From Reyranella sp. (GTDB taxonomy: Bacteria > Pseudomonadota > Alphaproteobacteria > Reyranellales > Reyranellaceae), in assembly GCA_030684475.1 (NCBI GenBank), contig JAUXWB010000375.1:1-36845 (forward strand): a stretch of DNA of 36,845 bases. The letters are read 5' to 3'. Of the stretch, positions 1 to 8,018 are shown piece by piece (the first letter of the stretch is position 1; each line of letters begins with the position of its first letter). Under the pieces are notes generated by a model. The model searched no databases, was not told the DNA's origin, and saw nothing but the letters and a program-made list of their open reading frames with translations. Position numbers and translations under genes: made by a program.

Positions 1-103
1 AGCCCGTCCCCACCGAGCACCGATAAGCCTCGGAACGGACGCATCGCGCTACCTGTCACAGGGTGCGCCGGGCTGGTGACATCTGAAGAAGAAACGACGT
101 CGT

Positions 104-125
104 AAAAAGCCCGTGATTCCGGGCT
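104..125 (-). terminator. Rho-independent terminator of the deacetylase operon
   Basis: Read on the minus strand, a perfect 6-bp stem (AGCCCG / CGGGCT) with a 6-nt loop is followed directly by a run of five T. It lies about 135 nt beyond the stop of the last minus-strand gene and in the right orientation to end that operon. The plus-strand reading has no T-run after the stem. The stem is short, hence moderate confidence. Confidence 0.55.
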
Positions 126-146
126 CGGCCCGGACTCCGGGCAGAT

Positions 147-198
147 GCGTGTCACAACATTTGTCACAACTTGGTGGGACACGCGGGGTGTGACACGC
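147..198. repeat. Perfect 10-bp inverted repeat with TGTCACA motifs
   Basis: Arms GCGTGTCACA (147-156) and TGTGACACGC (189-198) are exact reverse complements separated by 32 nt. Inside lies a second direct copy of TGTCACAAC (162-170), 12 nt after the first (150-158). A further TGTCACA lies at 54-60. Clustered copies in both orientations look like a multi-site protein-binding region. The target gene is unclear, because the nearest gene inside the window ends here rather than starting. The site may serve a gene beyond the left edge. Confidence 0.4.
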
Positions 199-259
199 GG
201 TCAGGACAACGGCTCTCCGGCGTGCGGAGAGCTGAAATTCGCTTCGGCAACCTGGATCG

Positions 260-1177
260 TCAGCCCATCATCGTGTCGATGTAGTGCCGGGCGATCTCGC
301 CGGGCGTCGCCTGCCAGGCGTTGCCGAAACGCTCGATGCGGCGCAACGCCTCGTCGAGGTATTTTATGCGGTGCGCCATGCCCATCAGCCAAGGATGGAT
401 CGAGAGGTTGAACACTTGGCCGCCCTCGTGGTGCAGCTGCTCGAACGCCTCGCCCACCAGATCGGGATAGCGCGTGGTGCTGATGCGCCGGATCATGAGC
501 TGCTGCACGTCGTCCCATTCCGGCTGGTTGGGCATCGAGACGAACTCTTTGCCGACCTTCATCGGGTAGGGCTGGTCGTCGTTCGGCCAGTCGAGCACAT
601 AGTCGAGGCCGGCATCGGCCAGAAGCTGCGGCGTGCGCTGGCTCTCGCCGTAGTCCTGTCCCAGCCAGCCGGTCGGCCGGATGCCCGCGGCCTTTTCGAT
701 CGCGGCGATGGAGGCGGCGATTTCGGCCTTCTCCTCGGTCTCGGTCATCTTGGAGGAGATCATGCGGTTGGCCGAATGGCCGTGGGCGATGAACTCGTAC
801 TTTCGCCGCTTGAACTGCTCGATCAGGTAGGGATAGCGCTCGGCCGCCAGCGCGTTCACCGCCACGCCGGCGCGGATCTGGTAGCGGTCGAGCACATCGA
901 GCACGCGGAAGATGCCGACCCGGTTGCCGTAGTCGCGCTGCGTCCAGGTGCGGTAGTCGGGCGTGTAGCTGCCGAGTTCACCGACGTGGCGCGGGTCCTT
1001 GAGGCTCGTCTCGTCGGGTATCAGCTCCCAGTATTCGAGATGCAGCAGCACGAACCAGCCGACCCGCGCGTTGCGCGGCCAGGTGAGCAACGGCCGTTTC
1101 GGATAGGGCGAATAATCGTACCAGGGATTGTCCATCCCGGCGGGCAGCGGTGGCGGGTTCTTGGGAACGGTGCTCAT
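260..1177 (-). CDS. PuuE-like polysaccharide deacetylase-family hydrolase
   Basis: A 305-residue NodB/PuuE-fold protein. It carries the block typical of PuuE-type allantoinase relatives: DYGNRVG near residue 80, AHGHSANRM near 133, GWLGQDYGES near 172, and the WPNDDQPYP segment near 198 that matches the 'YNDDLPYW' region of PuuE. The classical NodB TFDDG metal motif is absent, as in PuuE proteins, so activity on a cyclic amide such as allantoin is more likely than on polysaccharide. The ATG sits one base after the stop of the upstream paralog (TAAAATG), with GGAGG inside that gene's end, so the two are co-translated. Divergent xdhAB supports a role in purine or N-heterocycle breakdown. The exact substrate is inference. 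Confidence 0.8.
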   Translation of the reverse strand: MSTVPKNPPPLPAGMDNPWYDYSPYPKRPLLTWPRNARVGWFVLLHLEYWELIPDETSLKDPRHVGELGSYTPDYRTWTQRDYGNRVGIFRVLDVLDRYQIRAGVAVNALAAERYPYLIEQFKRRKYEFIAHGHSANRMISSKMTETEEKAEIAASIAAIEKAAGIRPTGWLGQDYGESQRTPQLLADAGLDYVLDWPNDDQPYPMKVGKEFVSMPNQPEWDDVQQLMIRRISTTRYPDLVGEAFEQLHHEGGQVFNLSIHPWLMGMAHRIKYLDEALRRIERFGNAWQATPGEIARHYIDTMMG

Positions 1178-1178
1178 T

Positions 1179-2078
1179 TTAAGCCTCCTTCCCGAGATGC
1201 TGCTGGTAGGGCTTCAGCCCGTTGGCCACGTAGTGGTCGAGGATCTCCTCGGCGGTACAGACCCAGGCGTCCTTGTGCCGGCGGATATAGGCGAGCGCGC
1301 GGTCGAGATGTTTCAGGCGATGCGGCGCGCCCATCATGTAGGGATGGAGCGCGATGCACATGACGCGGCCGTTCTCCGGTCCCTCGCGATAGACCGTGTC
1401 GAAATGGTCGATGATCATCTGCGCGAATTCCTCGGCCTCGACCGGCTGGCGGTAGATCAGCGCATCGTTGAGATCCATCGTGTAGGGCACATGGATCAGC
1501 GGGCCGGCCCGGGTTGCGAGCGGCGTCGGCTGGTCGTCGTGATAGAAGTCGCAGATGTATTCGAGGCCGGCTTCCTTCACGAGGTCGGGCGTGTTGAAGG
1601 TGTTGGAAATGGCGGGCGAGAACCAGCCGCGCAGCTTGCGGCCGGTCAGGCGCAGGTGCGTGGCCTTGCTGTGCTCGATGACCGCGCGTTCTTCCTCTTC
1701 GCTGTAACCCCAGTGGTAGCGCGTGTTGAGATAGCCGTGGCTCATGTATTCCCACCGCCGGGCCTCCATGGCCTCGAGGATCTCGGGAAACATTTCTATG
1801 ACCGACATCGAGAGGGAGACCGTGCAGCGCACGCTGTGCTTGTCCAACACCTCGAACATCCGCCACAGGCCGACGCGGTTGCCATAGTCGCGACCGCCGT
1901 AGCCCAGCACGTCGGGATGCGGCATGCGCGGCCACGGATTGCGCACGCGGACCTCGGCCGGGATGTATTCGTAGTGCTCGATATTGGGGCAGACCCAGAC
2001 CGCGACACGCGCGCCGTTGGGCCAGGAAAGCTTCGGGCGCTCGACGACGGGAGAGTAGCTGTAGCGGTGCGGATCCAT
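1179..2078 (-). CDS. PuuE-like polysaccharide deacetylase-family hydrolase (paralog)
   Basis: 299 residues from the ATG at 2078, which is preceded by an AAAGAG-like ribosome site; an ATG 24 nt further upstream is possible. It is a paralog of the following gene and shares GGRDYGNRVG near residue 65, SHGYLNTRY near 115, a GWFSPAISNT segment and the FYHDDQPTP segment. A longer frame runs upstream but overlaps xdhA antisense and has no family resemblance. First gene of a two-gene minus-strand operon that diverges from xdhA across only 76 nt. By analogy with PuuE it may open a cyclic amide such as allantoin or a hydantoin. The two copies may have different substrates or form a hetero-oligomer; neither is shown by sequence. 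Confidence 0.8.
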   Translation of the reverse strand: MDPHRYSYSPVVERPKLSWPNGARVAVWVCPNIEHYEYIPAEVRVRNPWPRMPHPDVLGYGGRDYGNRVGLWRMFEVLDKHSVRCTVSLSMSVIEMFPEILEAMEARRWEYMSHGYLNTRYHWGYSEEEERAVIEHSKATHLRLTGRKLRGWFSPAISNTFNTPDLVKEAGLEYICDFYHDDQPTPLATRAGPLIHVPYTMDLNDALIYRQPVEAEEFAQMIIDHFDTVYREGPENGRVMCIALHPYMMGAPHRLKHLDRALAYIRRHKDAWVCTAEEILDHYVANGLKPYQQHLGKEA

Positions 2079-2154
2079 GCGATCTCTTTCTTTGTTTGGC
2101 ATGTCGAGTGCATCACGGGTTGCGCCGCACTTCAACGCCCCGCATCCTGTTCGC
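2079..2154. promoter_or_regulatory. Divergent promoter region, deacetylase pair / xdhAB
   Basis: A 76-nt intergenic space between two start codons pointing away from each other. Both transcripts must start here or inside the opposite gene, so co-regulation of the deacetylase operon and xdhAB is likely. I see no clear dyad operator or strong -35/-10 pair. Confidence 0.4.
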
Positions 2155-3537
2155 ATGGCGGATAACATTCGCTTCACGCTCAACGACGGCCCGGTCGAGC
2201 TTTCCGGCATCTCACCGATGATGACCTTGCTCGACTGGTTGCGCGAGCAGCGCGGGCTGAAAGGCACCAAGGAAGGCTGCGCCGAGGGCGACTGCGGTGC
2301 CTGCACCGTGGTGCTGGAGCGCGGCGATGGACGCCGTGAGCCAATCAATGCCTGCATCGCCCTGCTGGGCCAGATCGACGGCCAGTCGGTGCGCACGGTC
2401 GAGGGGCTCGTCGGGCCGGACGGTGGCCCGCACGCCGTACAGGTGGCGATGGCCGAGGCCGATGCCACGCAATGCGGTTTCTGCACACCGGGCTTCGTCA
2501 TGTCGGCCTATGCCTTTGCCGCGGGTGGCGAGAAAGCCGACCTCGACACCATCCACGACGCGCTGGCCGGCAATCTCTGCCGCTGCACCGGCTATCGGCC
2601 GATCGTCGAGGCCATGACCAAAGTGGCCGGTTTGCCGGTCGAACCGGTGTCACCACCGCCGGTGCGCACGGGATCCGCCGTGTTCGGAGAGGCCTTCTTT
2701 GCTCCGCGCTCTCTGGCCGAGCTGCTGGCGCTGCGGGAAAAACATCCCGAGGCGCTCTTGCTGGCCGGCGCCACCGACCTCGGCCTGCTGGCCAGCCGGT
2801 CGCGCACGCCGCCGGCCGCGGTCATTCATGTGGCGCACGTGCCGGAGCTCGCGACGATCGCGCAGGACAAGGAGCAGATCACGATCGGCGCCGCCGCGAC
2901 CTATGCGGAGGCGATGCCGATCCTGATCGCGGCCTATCCGGCGCTCAAAACCTATCTCGCGCGGCTGGGCTCGCGGCAGATCCGGTCCCTCGGCACGATC
3001 GGCGGCAACATCGGCACGGCCTCGCCGATCGGCGACATGCCGCCGGTGCTGCTGGCGCTCGAGGCGAGCCTGAAACTGGTTTCCAGCCGCGGTGCGCGCG
3101 ATCTGCCGCTGGAGGACTTCTTCCTCGGCTACCGCAAGACGGCGCTCGCCCCCGACGAGGTGATCCAGAGTCTCACGATGCCGAAGCTCTGGCCGGGCGA
3201 AGTCTTCTTCTGCGACAAGGTGAGCAAGCGGCGCGACCAGGACATTTCCACGGTCGCCGCGGGCTATCGCCTGCGGATCAAGAATGGTCGCATAGAAGAC
3301 GTGCGCATCGGCTTCGGCGGCATGGCAGCAACGCCAAAGCGCGCCCGTCACATCGAAGCAGCGTTGCAGAAGGAGGGCTTCGCCGCGGCGGTGGCGGCGG
3401 TGCCGAAGGATTTTAAGCCGATCGACGACTGGCGCGGCTCCGCCGCCTATCGCCTGCAGGTCGCCGCCAACCTGCTGCGCCGTCTAGAACTGCGCATCGC
3501 CGAGCCCGGGCGCGCGGTCGAAGTCGAGGCGCTGTGA
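2155..3537 (+). CDS. xdhA: Xanthine dehydrogenase small subunit (2Fe-2S and FAD)
   Basis: 460 residues; purine oxidation to urate with electron transfer to NAD via FAD. The N-terminal plant-type 2Fe-2S domain has the cysteine set GCAEGDCGAC and, about 20 residues on, NAC. The second 2Fe-2S domain has CGFCTPGF and LCRCTGYRP. The FAD domain follows, with LLAGATDLGLL and SLGTIGGNIGTASPIGDMPP. Length matches XdhA of bacterial two-subunit enzymes. The ATG at 2155 (MADNIRF) begins exactly where the ferredoxin fold starts; the extra 26 codons available upstream overlap the divergent promoter. The stop overlaps the xdhB start. Related subunits of other molybdenum hydroxylases look similar, so the substrate rests on family likeness plus the PuuE-like neighbours. 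No xdhC is in the window. Confidence 0.88.
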   Translation: MADNIRFTLNDGPVELSGISPMMTLLDWLREQRGLKGTKEGCAEGDCGACTVVLERGDGRREPINACIALLGQIDGQSVRTVEGLVGPDGGPHAVQVAMAEADATQCGFCTPGFVMSAYAFAAGGEKADLDTIHDALAGNLCRCTGYRPIVEAMTKVAGLPVEPVSPPPVRTGSAVFGEAFFAPRSLAELLALREKHPEALLLAGATDLGLLASRSRTPPAAVIHVAHVPELATIAQDKEQITIGAAATYAEAMPILIAAYPALKTYLARLGSRQIRSLGTIGGNIGTASPIGDMPPVLLALEASLKLVSSRGARDLPLEDFFLGYRKTALAPDEVIQSLTMPKLWPGEVFFCDKVSKRRDQDISTVAAGYRLRIKNGRIEDVRIGFGGMAATPKRARHIEAALQKEGFAAAVAAVPKDFKPIDDWRGSAAYRLQVAANLLRRLELRIAEPGRAVEVEAL

Positions 3538-5840
3538 AAGGCGCGATCCACAGCGCGGCGCGCCACGACAGTGCGCTCAAGCACGTCACCGGCCAGGCGC
3601 TCTATATCGACGACATGGCGGAGCCGCCGGGGACGCTGCATGGCGCCCTGGTGCTGAGCCCGGTGGCGAGCGGGCGTCTGGTAAAGCTCGATCTTTCGGC
3701 GGCCGCCGCCGCACCCGGCGTCGTGGCGACGCTTGTCGCGGCGGACATTCCCGGCCGCAACAGCATTGCCGGCCCCGGCAAGGAGGAGCCGCTGTTTGTC
3801 GTGGACCGCGTCGAGTTCGCGGGCCAGCCGGTGGCAATGGTGGTGGCGGACACGATTGATGCCGCGCGCGCCGCCGCCGAACGCGCGGTGATCGAGATCG
3901 AGGAGAGCGAGGCGATCCTCGATATCGCAACCGCGCTCGCCCGGCAGGCTTACGTGCAGGCGCCGTCGACGTTGCGGCGTGGCGATCCCGAGGCGGCGTT
4001 GAAGACCGCGTCTCATCGGCTCAGCGCCGAATTCAGCGTCGGCGGACAGGAGCATTTCTATCTCGAAGGCCAGGTCGCCTTCGCCCTGCCCGGCGAGGAC
4101 GGCGACCTCGTCGTGCATTCCTCGACCCAGCATCCGACCGAGGTCCAGCACGTCTGCGCCCAGCTCCTGGGCTGCGACTTCAATCGCGTGACCGCGGTGG
4201 TGCGCCGTCTGGGCGGCGGCTTCGGCGGCAAGGAGAGCAACGCCTCGTGGGTGGCGGGCGCGGCGGCGCTGGCGGCACACAAGACCGGCCAGCCGGTGAA
4301 ACTCCGTCTGCCGCGCGAGATCGACATGATCGCGACCGGCAAGCGCCATCCCTTCCTCTACCGTTACACGGTGGGCTTCGACGATGAGGGCCGCGTGCTG
4401 GCGTTGGATGCAATGCTGGCGGCCGACGCCGGTTTCAGCCTCGATCTCACGCCAGGCGTGGTCGCCCGCGCGCTCACCCATACCGACAATGCCTACTGGA
4501 TCCCGCACTTCCAGGCCGTGGGCTATGCCTGCAAGACCAACAAGCAATCCAACACCGCCTTCCGCGGCTTCGGCGGACCGCAGGGCGTGGTCGTCATGGA
4601 GGACGCAATCGACCGCATCGCGCATCATCTCAAGCGCGACGCCAACGAACTGCGCGCGCTCAATTTCTACGGCGCGGGGAGGGACGAGACGCCGTACGGC
4701 CAGACGGTCGACGAGAACCACCTCGCGCGCTGCTGGACCGAGGTGAAGCAGGGCGGCGACTTCGAGCGCCGTCGCGCCGAAATAGACGCCTTCAACAAGT
4801 CGAGCCCGATTCTGAAGCGCGGCCTGGGACTCTTCCCGCTGAAGTTCGGCATCTCCTTCAACCTGCCCCACATGAACCAGGCCGGCGCCTTGGTGCATGT
4901 CTATACCGACGGCTCGATCCGCCTGAACCACGGCGGCACCGAGATGGGGCAGGGGCTGTTCATCAAGGTGGCGCAGGTCGTGGCCGAAGTTTTCAAGGTC
5001 GAGGTCGACCGCATCCGGCCGTCGGCCACTTCGACCGCCGAGGTTCCCAACACCTCGCCGACGGCGGCCTCCACCGGCTCCGATCTCAACGGCTGGGCGG
5101 CGTGGGAGGCGGCCAATACGATCAAGAGCCGCATGATCGCCTTCGCGTCGGAGCATTTTGGCGCGGCCGAGAGCGAGATCGAATTCGCCGACGGCAACGT
5201 GCGGATTGCGAAACCGGGCAGCAACCAGGTGCTGAGCTTCGGCGAACTCGCCCACCTTTGCTGGATGGGCCGCGTCTCGCTGTCGTCGACCGGCTTCTAC
5301 AAGACACCCAAAATCCACTGGGACGCCGCGGCGATGCGCGGCCGTCCGTTCTTCTATTTCTCCTTTGGCGCGGCGATGGCGGAAGTGGCGATCGATACGC
5401 TGACCGGCGAGAGCCGCGTGCTGCGCGCCGATCTGGTGCAGGATTGCGGCGAGTCGCTGAACCCGGCGATCGATCTCGGCCAGATCGAGGGCGCCTTCGT
5501 GCAGGGCCAGGGCTGGTTCACCTGCGAGGAGCTGTGGTGGGACGCCAAGGGCCGGCTGCGCACCGTCGGCCCCTCGACCTACAAGATCCCCGGCAGCCGC
5601 GATGCGCCGGCGATCTTCAACGTGAAAATGCTCGAGAACGCGCCCTCGCGCGAGGCGACGATCTTCCGCTCCAAGGCGGTGGGCGAGCCGCCGCTCCTGC
5701 TGGCGACGGCGGTGTGGACCGCACTCAAGGACGCCATCGCGGCGGCGGGTGATGGCAGGACCGCCGTCCGCCTCGACGCGCCGGCTACGCCCGAGCGCGT
5801 GCTCGCTTCCGTGGAGGCCGTGCGAACAGCCGCGCGATGA
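3534..5840 (+). CDS. xdhB: Xanthine dehydrogenase molybdopterin-binding subunit
   Basis: 768 residues; the catalytic Mo-cofactor subunit. It starts with GTG in a GTGA overlap with the xdhA stop, indicating translational coupling. Visible family motifs: GGGFGGKE near residue 230, AFRGFGGPQG near 345 (the substrate-binding arginine of XDH), GGTEMGQG near 465, and KAVGEPPLLL near 720, which contains the catalytic glutamate. Full length for XdhB. The last 56 nt overlap the convergent TetR gene in antisense. Together with xdhA it makes a cytoplasmic heterodimer or heterotetramer. The GFGGPQG and AVGEPP motifs favour a xanthine-type enzyme over CO dehydrogenase, whose active-site loop differs. Confidence 0.88.
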   Translation: MKGAIHSAARHDSALKHVTGQALYIDDMAEPPGTLHGALVLSPVASGRLVKLDLSAAAAAPGVVATLVAADIPGRNSIAGPGKEEPLFVVDRVEFAGQPVAMVVADTIDAARAAAERAVIEIEESEAILDIATALARQAYVQAPSTLRRGDPEAALKTASHRLSAEFSVGGQEHFYLEGQVAFALPGEDGDLVVHSSTQHPTEVQHVCAQLLGCDFNRVTAVVRRLGGGFGGKESNASWVAGAAALAAHKTGQPVKLRLPREIDMIATGKRHPFLYRYTVGFDDEGRVLALDAMLAADAGFSLDLTPGVVARALTHTDNAYWIPHFQAVGYACKTNKQSNTAFRGFGGPQGVVVMEDAIDRIAHHLKRDANELRALNFYGAGRDETPYGQTVDENHLARCWTEVKQGGDFERRRAEIDAFNKSSPILKRGLGLFPLKFGISFNLPHMNQAGALVHVYTDGSIRLNHGGTEMGQGLFIKVAQVVAEVFKVEVDRIRPSATSTAEVPNTSPTAASTGSDLNGWAAWEAANTIKSRMIAFASEHFGAAESEIEFADGNVRIAKPGSNQVLSFGELAHLCWMGRVSLSSTGFYKTPKIHWDAAAMRGRPFFYFSFGAAMAEVAIDTLTGESRVLRADLVQDCGESLNPAIDLGQIEGAFVQGQGWFTCEELWWDAKGRLRTVGPSTYKIPGSRDAPAIFNVKMLENAPSREATIFRSKAVGEPPLLLATAVWTALKDAIAAAGDGRTAVRLDAPATPERVLASVEAVRTAAR

Positions 5841-6438
5841 ACTCTTCCAGCACGCGGTCCATTTCCTTGCGCGCTGCCTTCTCGTCCTTCGACTCGGCGA
5901 TCCACAGCGCGGCCTCGTTGAAGGCGCCGGCCAGCAGGAAGGTCACGGGCTCGACCGCGAGGCCGGGATCGGGCCGCATCGCCAGCACGGCGGCCACGCC
6001 CTCGCGCAGGGAGCGCACGCCGTGCGGCGCGTCGATCTCGCGCCAGCGGTGCCAGCCCAGCACGGCGGGCGCATCGATCAGGTAGATGCGCCGCACCGCC
6101 GGATCGAGGCAGGCGTCGAGGAAGGCCTGCGTGCCCTCGATCAGGGCGCCCAGCGGATCGGCGCCGACCGGACTGGTGAAGGGCACGGCCATGTCGTCGA
6201 TGGTGCCGGCGATGCCGCGCGCCACCTCCACCACCACGGCCTCGAACAGGGCGCGCTTGTCCTTGAAGTGATGATAGAGCGCGCCGCGCGTCACCTTGGC
6301 CCGCTTCACGATCTCCTCGGTCGCCGCCGCCTCGTAGCCCGATGCGGCGAAGATCGTGCGCGCCTCCTTGAGCAGGGCGGCGCGCGTGGCCGCCAGCCGT
6401 TCGGCCTGGGTACGGGGTGGGGTTCGGGGTCTTGACAT
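5785..6438 (-). CDS. TetR/AcrR-family transcriptional regulator
   Basis: 217 residues. The N-terminal TetR helix-turn-helix is clear: ARTIFAASGYEAAATEEIVK then RAKVTRGALYHHFKDKRALF (about residues 26-66). The C-terminal ligand domain is of the type common in regulators of lipid or aromatic metabolism. The ATG at 6438 directly abuts one of two near-identical palindromes, so autorepression is very likely and the divergent VOC-SDR pair is the probable target. The 3' end overlaps xdhB convergently by 56 nt. The C-terminus is arginine-rich (PPRKRARARA). The effector cannot be told from sequence. Confidence 0.9.
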   Translation of the reverse strand: MSRPRTPPRTQAERLAATRAALLKEARTIFAASGYEAAATEEIVKRAKVTRGALYHHFKDKRALFEAVVVEVARGIAGTIDDMAVPFTSPVGADPLGALIEGTQAFLDACLDPAVRRIYLIDAPAVLGWHRWREIDAPHGVRSLREGVAAVLAMRPDPGLAVEPVTFLLAGAFNEAALWIAESKDEKAARKEMDRVLEEFIARLFARPPRKRARARA

Positions 6439-6484
6439 ACATACAACCTGTATCTAAATGTCGATCGACATACAGATTGTATGT
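6439..6484. promoter_or_regulatory. Tandem TetR operator (two 17-bp palindromes)
   Basis: Site 2 (6468-6484) is ACATACA-GAT-TGTATGT, a perfect 7-bp dyad with a 3-nt centre. Site 1 (6439-6455) is ACATACA-ACC-TGTATCT, the same dyad with one mismatch. Centres are 29 bp apart, nearly three helical turns. Site 1 touches the tetR start codon; site 2 ends 23 nt before the VOC ATG. This AT-rich block stands out from its surroundings and should control both directions. Confidence 0.75.
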
Positions 6485-6507
6485 AAATCGTCACGAAGGA
6501 GAGAGCA

Positions 6508-6933
6508 ATGCAGCTCAGGGACTTCTACACCGTGCTCTGCACCGACGATGTCGCCGGCACCGCCGCTTTCTGGCAGCGTCATTTCGGCTTCCGCCGCGTC
6601 TATGACGGCGGCTGGTACGTCCATTTGACCAGCGAGGCCTCGGACAAGGCGCATCTCGCGATCCTCGACTGGCGGCACGAGACCCTCCCCGCGCCGTTCC
6701 GCAAGAAAGCCTCCGGCATCCTGGTCAACTTCGAGGTCGACGATGTCGACGTGCTCTATGCCATGGCGCAGGCCGAGGGCCTCAAGATCCATCTCACCCT
6801 GCGGGACGAGCCGTTCGGCCAGCGGCACTTCATCACCGAGGATCCCAACGGCATCGCCATCGACGTCATCAAGCCGATCCCGCCCAGCCCGGAGTTCGCC
6901 AAGCAGTACGCGCCGGACTCGCTGCCGCGGTGA
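6508..6933 (+). CDS. VOC (glyoxalase/bleomycin-resistance fold) family protein
   Basis: 141 residues with a strong GAAGGAGAG ribosome site before the ATG. Single VOC module: the N-terminal part has [24 protein letters not shown], and the C-terminal part has [20 protein letters not shown], the usual metal- and substrate-binding strand pair ending in a DPNG turn. Members include glyoxalases, extradiol dioxygenases and antibiotic-binding proteins; the substrate is not readable here. First gene of a pair with the SDR 48 nt downstream, behind the tandem TetR operator, so it is probably induced by a small molecule sensed by that regulator. Confidence 0.82.
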   Translation: MQLRDFYTVLCTDDVAGTAAFWQRHFGFRRVYDGGWYVHLTSEASDKAHLAILDWRHETLPAPFRKKASGILVNFEVDDVDVLYAMAQAEGLKIHLTLRDEPFGQRHFITEDPNGIAIDVIKPIPPSPEFAKQYAPDSLPR

Positions 6934-6981
6934 TCGAAAGATAAGGTGTCGCCCGATTTTCTGGATTTTCGGGAGGACGAA

Positions 6982-7776
6982 ATGGACGTACGCATGGACG
7001 GCCGCGTGGCCGTGATCACCGGTGCCAGCACCGGTCTCGGCCTGGCGATGGCCAAGGAATTCGCGGCGTCGGGTGGTTCGGTGGCGCTGCTTGCGCGCAA
7101 GGCCGATGCCCTCGCCGCGGCCAAGGCCGAGGTCGCCAAGGCCGCCGGCAAGGCCAACACCAAGATCGAGGCCTATTCCTGCGACGTCTCCAAGGCCCAG
7201 CCGATCGCCGACACCATCAAGAAGGTGGTGGCCGATTTCGGCAAGGTCGACATCCTGGTGAACAACGCCGGTATCAGCCACGCCAAGCCCTTCGACACCG
7301 TGACCGACGAGGACTGGCAGGGCGATCTCGACCTGAAACTGTTCGCCGCCATCCGCCTGGCGCGGCTCGTCCTGCCCGGCATGCGCGAGCGCAAGTGGGG
7401 CCGCATCGTCAATGTGCTCAACATCGGTGCCAAGGCGCCCGGCGCCGACTCGACGCCGACCAGCGTCAGCCGCGCCGCCGGCCTCGCCCTCACCAAGGCG
7501 CTCTCCAAGGAGAACGCCGAGCACGGCGTGCTGGTGAACGCCATGCTGGTCGGCCTGATCGACAGCGACCAGTGGGTGCGCCGCCACAAGGCGGCGAACG
7601 ACCGCAAGACCTACCAGCAGTTCATCGACGCCATGGCCAAAGGCCGCATTCCGCTTGGCCGCATGGGCAAGGCCGAGGAATTCGCCCGCATGGCCTGCTT
7701 CCTCTGCTCGGACGCGGGCTCGTTCATCACCGGCGTCGCCATCAACGTCGACGGCGGCGCCAGCCCGGTCGTCTGA
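6982..7776 (+). CDS. SDR-fold protein with altered catalytic residues
   Basis: 264 residues from the ATG at 6982, preceded by GGGAGGA; twelve further upstream codons are available but lack a ribosome site. The Rossmann cofactor motif TGASTGLG (near residue 14) and the structural NNAG are intact. The active site is not: the usual N-x-S-S reads NVLN, and the YxxxK pair reads TSVSR, so Ser, Tyr and Lys are all replaced. C-terminal GRMGKAEEFARMACFL and ITGVAINVDGG are normal for FabG-like SDRs. The ordinary fold but missing catalytic set suggests a non-standard reaction or a binding role. It sits downstream of the VOC gene, probably in one TetR-controlled transcript. Confidence 0.82.
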   Translation: MDVRMDGRVAVITGASTGLGLAMAKEFAASGGSVALLARKADALAAAKAEVAKAAGKANTKIEAYSCDVSKAQPIADTIKKVVADFGKVDILVNNAGISHAKPFDTVTDEDWQGDLDLKLFAAIRLARLVLPGMRERKWGRIVNVLNIGAKAPGADSTPTSVSRAAGLALTKALSKENAEHGVLVNAMLVGLIDSDQWVRRHKAANDRKTYQQFIDAMAKGRIPLGRMGKAEEFARMACFLCSDAGSFITGVAINVDGGASPVV

Positions 7777-7797
7777 GGCGCATTCCGCCGTGATAGA

Positions 7798-7909
7798 CCC
7801 CCTCATCCTGAAGAGCACCGCGTAGCGGTGCGTCTCGAAGGATGGGGACCAGTCGTGTTGTTGCCCACCCTTCGAGACGGCTGCTTCGCAGCCTCCTCAG
7901 GGTGAGGCG
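7798..7909. repeat. Palindromic intergenic repeat element
   Basis: A roughly 110-bp element whose ends are inverted (CCTCATCCTGAAGA near 7801; TCCTCAGGGTGAGG near 7894-7907). It contains internal dyads GCACCGC-GTA-GCGGTGC and GGCTGC-TTC-GCAGCC, and the inverted pair TCTCGAAGGATGGG / CCCACCCTTCGAGA. This build is that of dispersed palindromic repeats common between genes of Hyphomicrobiales and Rhodospirillales. It lies after the SDR stop and could fold as a terminator. Copy number cannot be seen from one window. Confidence 0.65.
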
Positions 7910-7949
7910 AGTCTAAGTCTGCCAGGAAGATTCTGGGGGCTACGGAACT

Positions 7950-8018
7950 TCAGGCTTCAATTCGGTCGATGAAATCCAGAATGTCTCGAAGCAGATCGAC
8001 CGAATGATCATGCCGCAT
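7950..8018 (-). pseudogene. Truncated HEPN (DUF86-like) toxin remnant
   Basis: A 22-codon frame starting at the ATG 8018 and stopping at TGA 7952-7950: MRHDHSVDLLRDILDFIDRIEA. It resembles the first helix of HEPN/DUF86 proteins, which typically open with a short basic stretch then a helix like LEDILEAIERIEAFT. It overlaps the 3' end of the nucleotidyltransferase gene by 11 nt, the arrangement expected of an MNT-HEPN pair. The rest of the usual ~110 residues, including the RxxxxH site, is absent. The palindromic repeat lies about 40 nt further on. Inference: a deletion or repeat insertion removed the toxin body. Confidence 0.5.

Noticed and set aside
1..44. Short minus-strand open frame starting at ATG 44 and running off the left edge
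   Set aside because: Only 14 codons are visible, with no recognisable motif. It may be a real gene start but cannot be supported.
6946..6981. Earlier start for the SDR gene
   Set aside because: No ribosome site precedes it, whereas GGGAGGA stands before the ATG at 6982, where the Rossmann fold begins.
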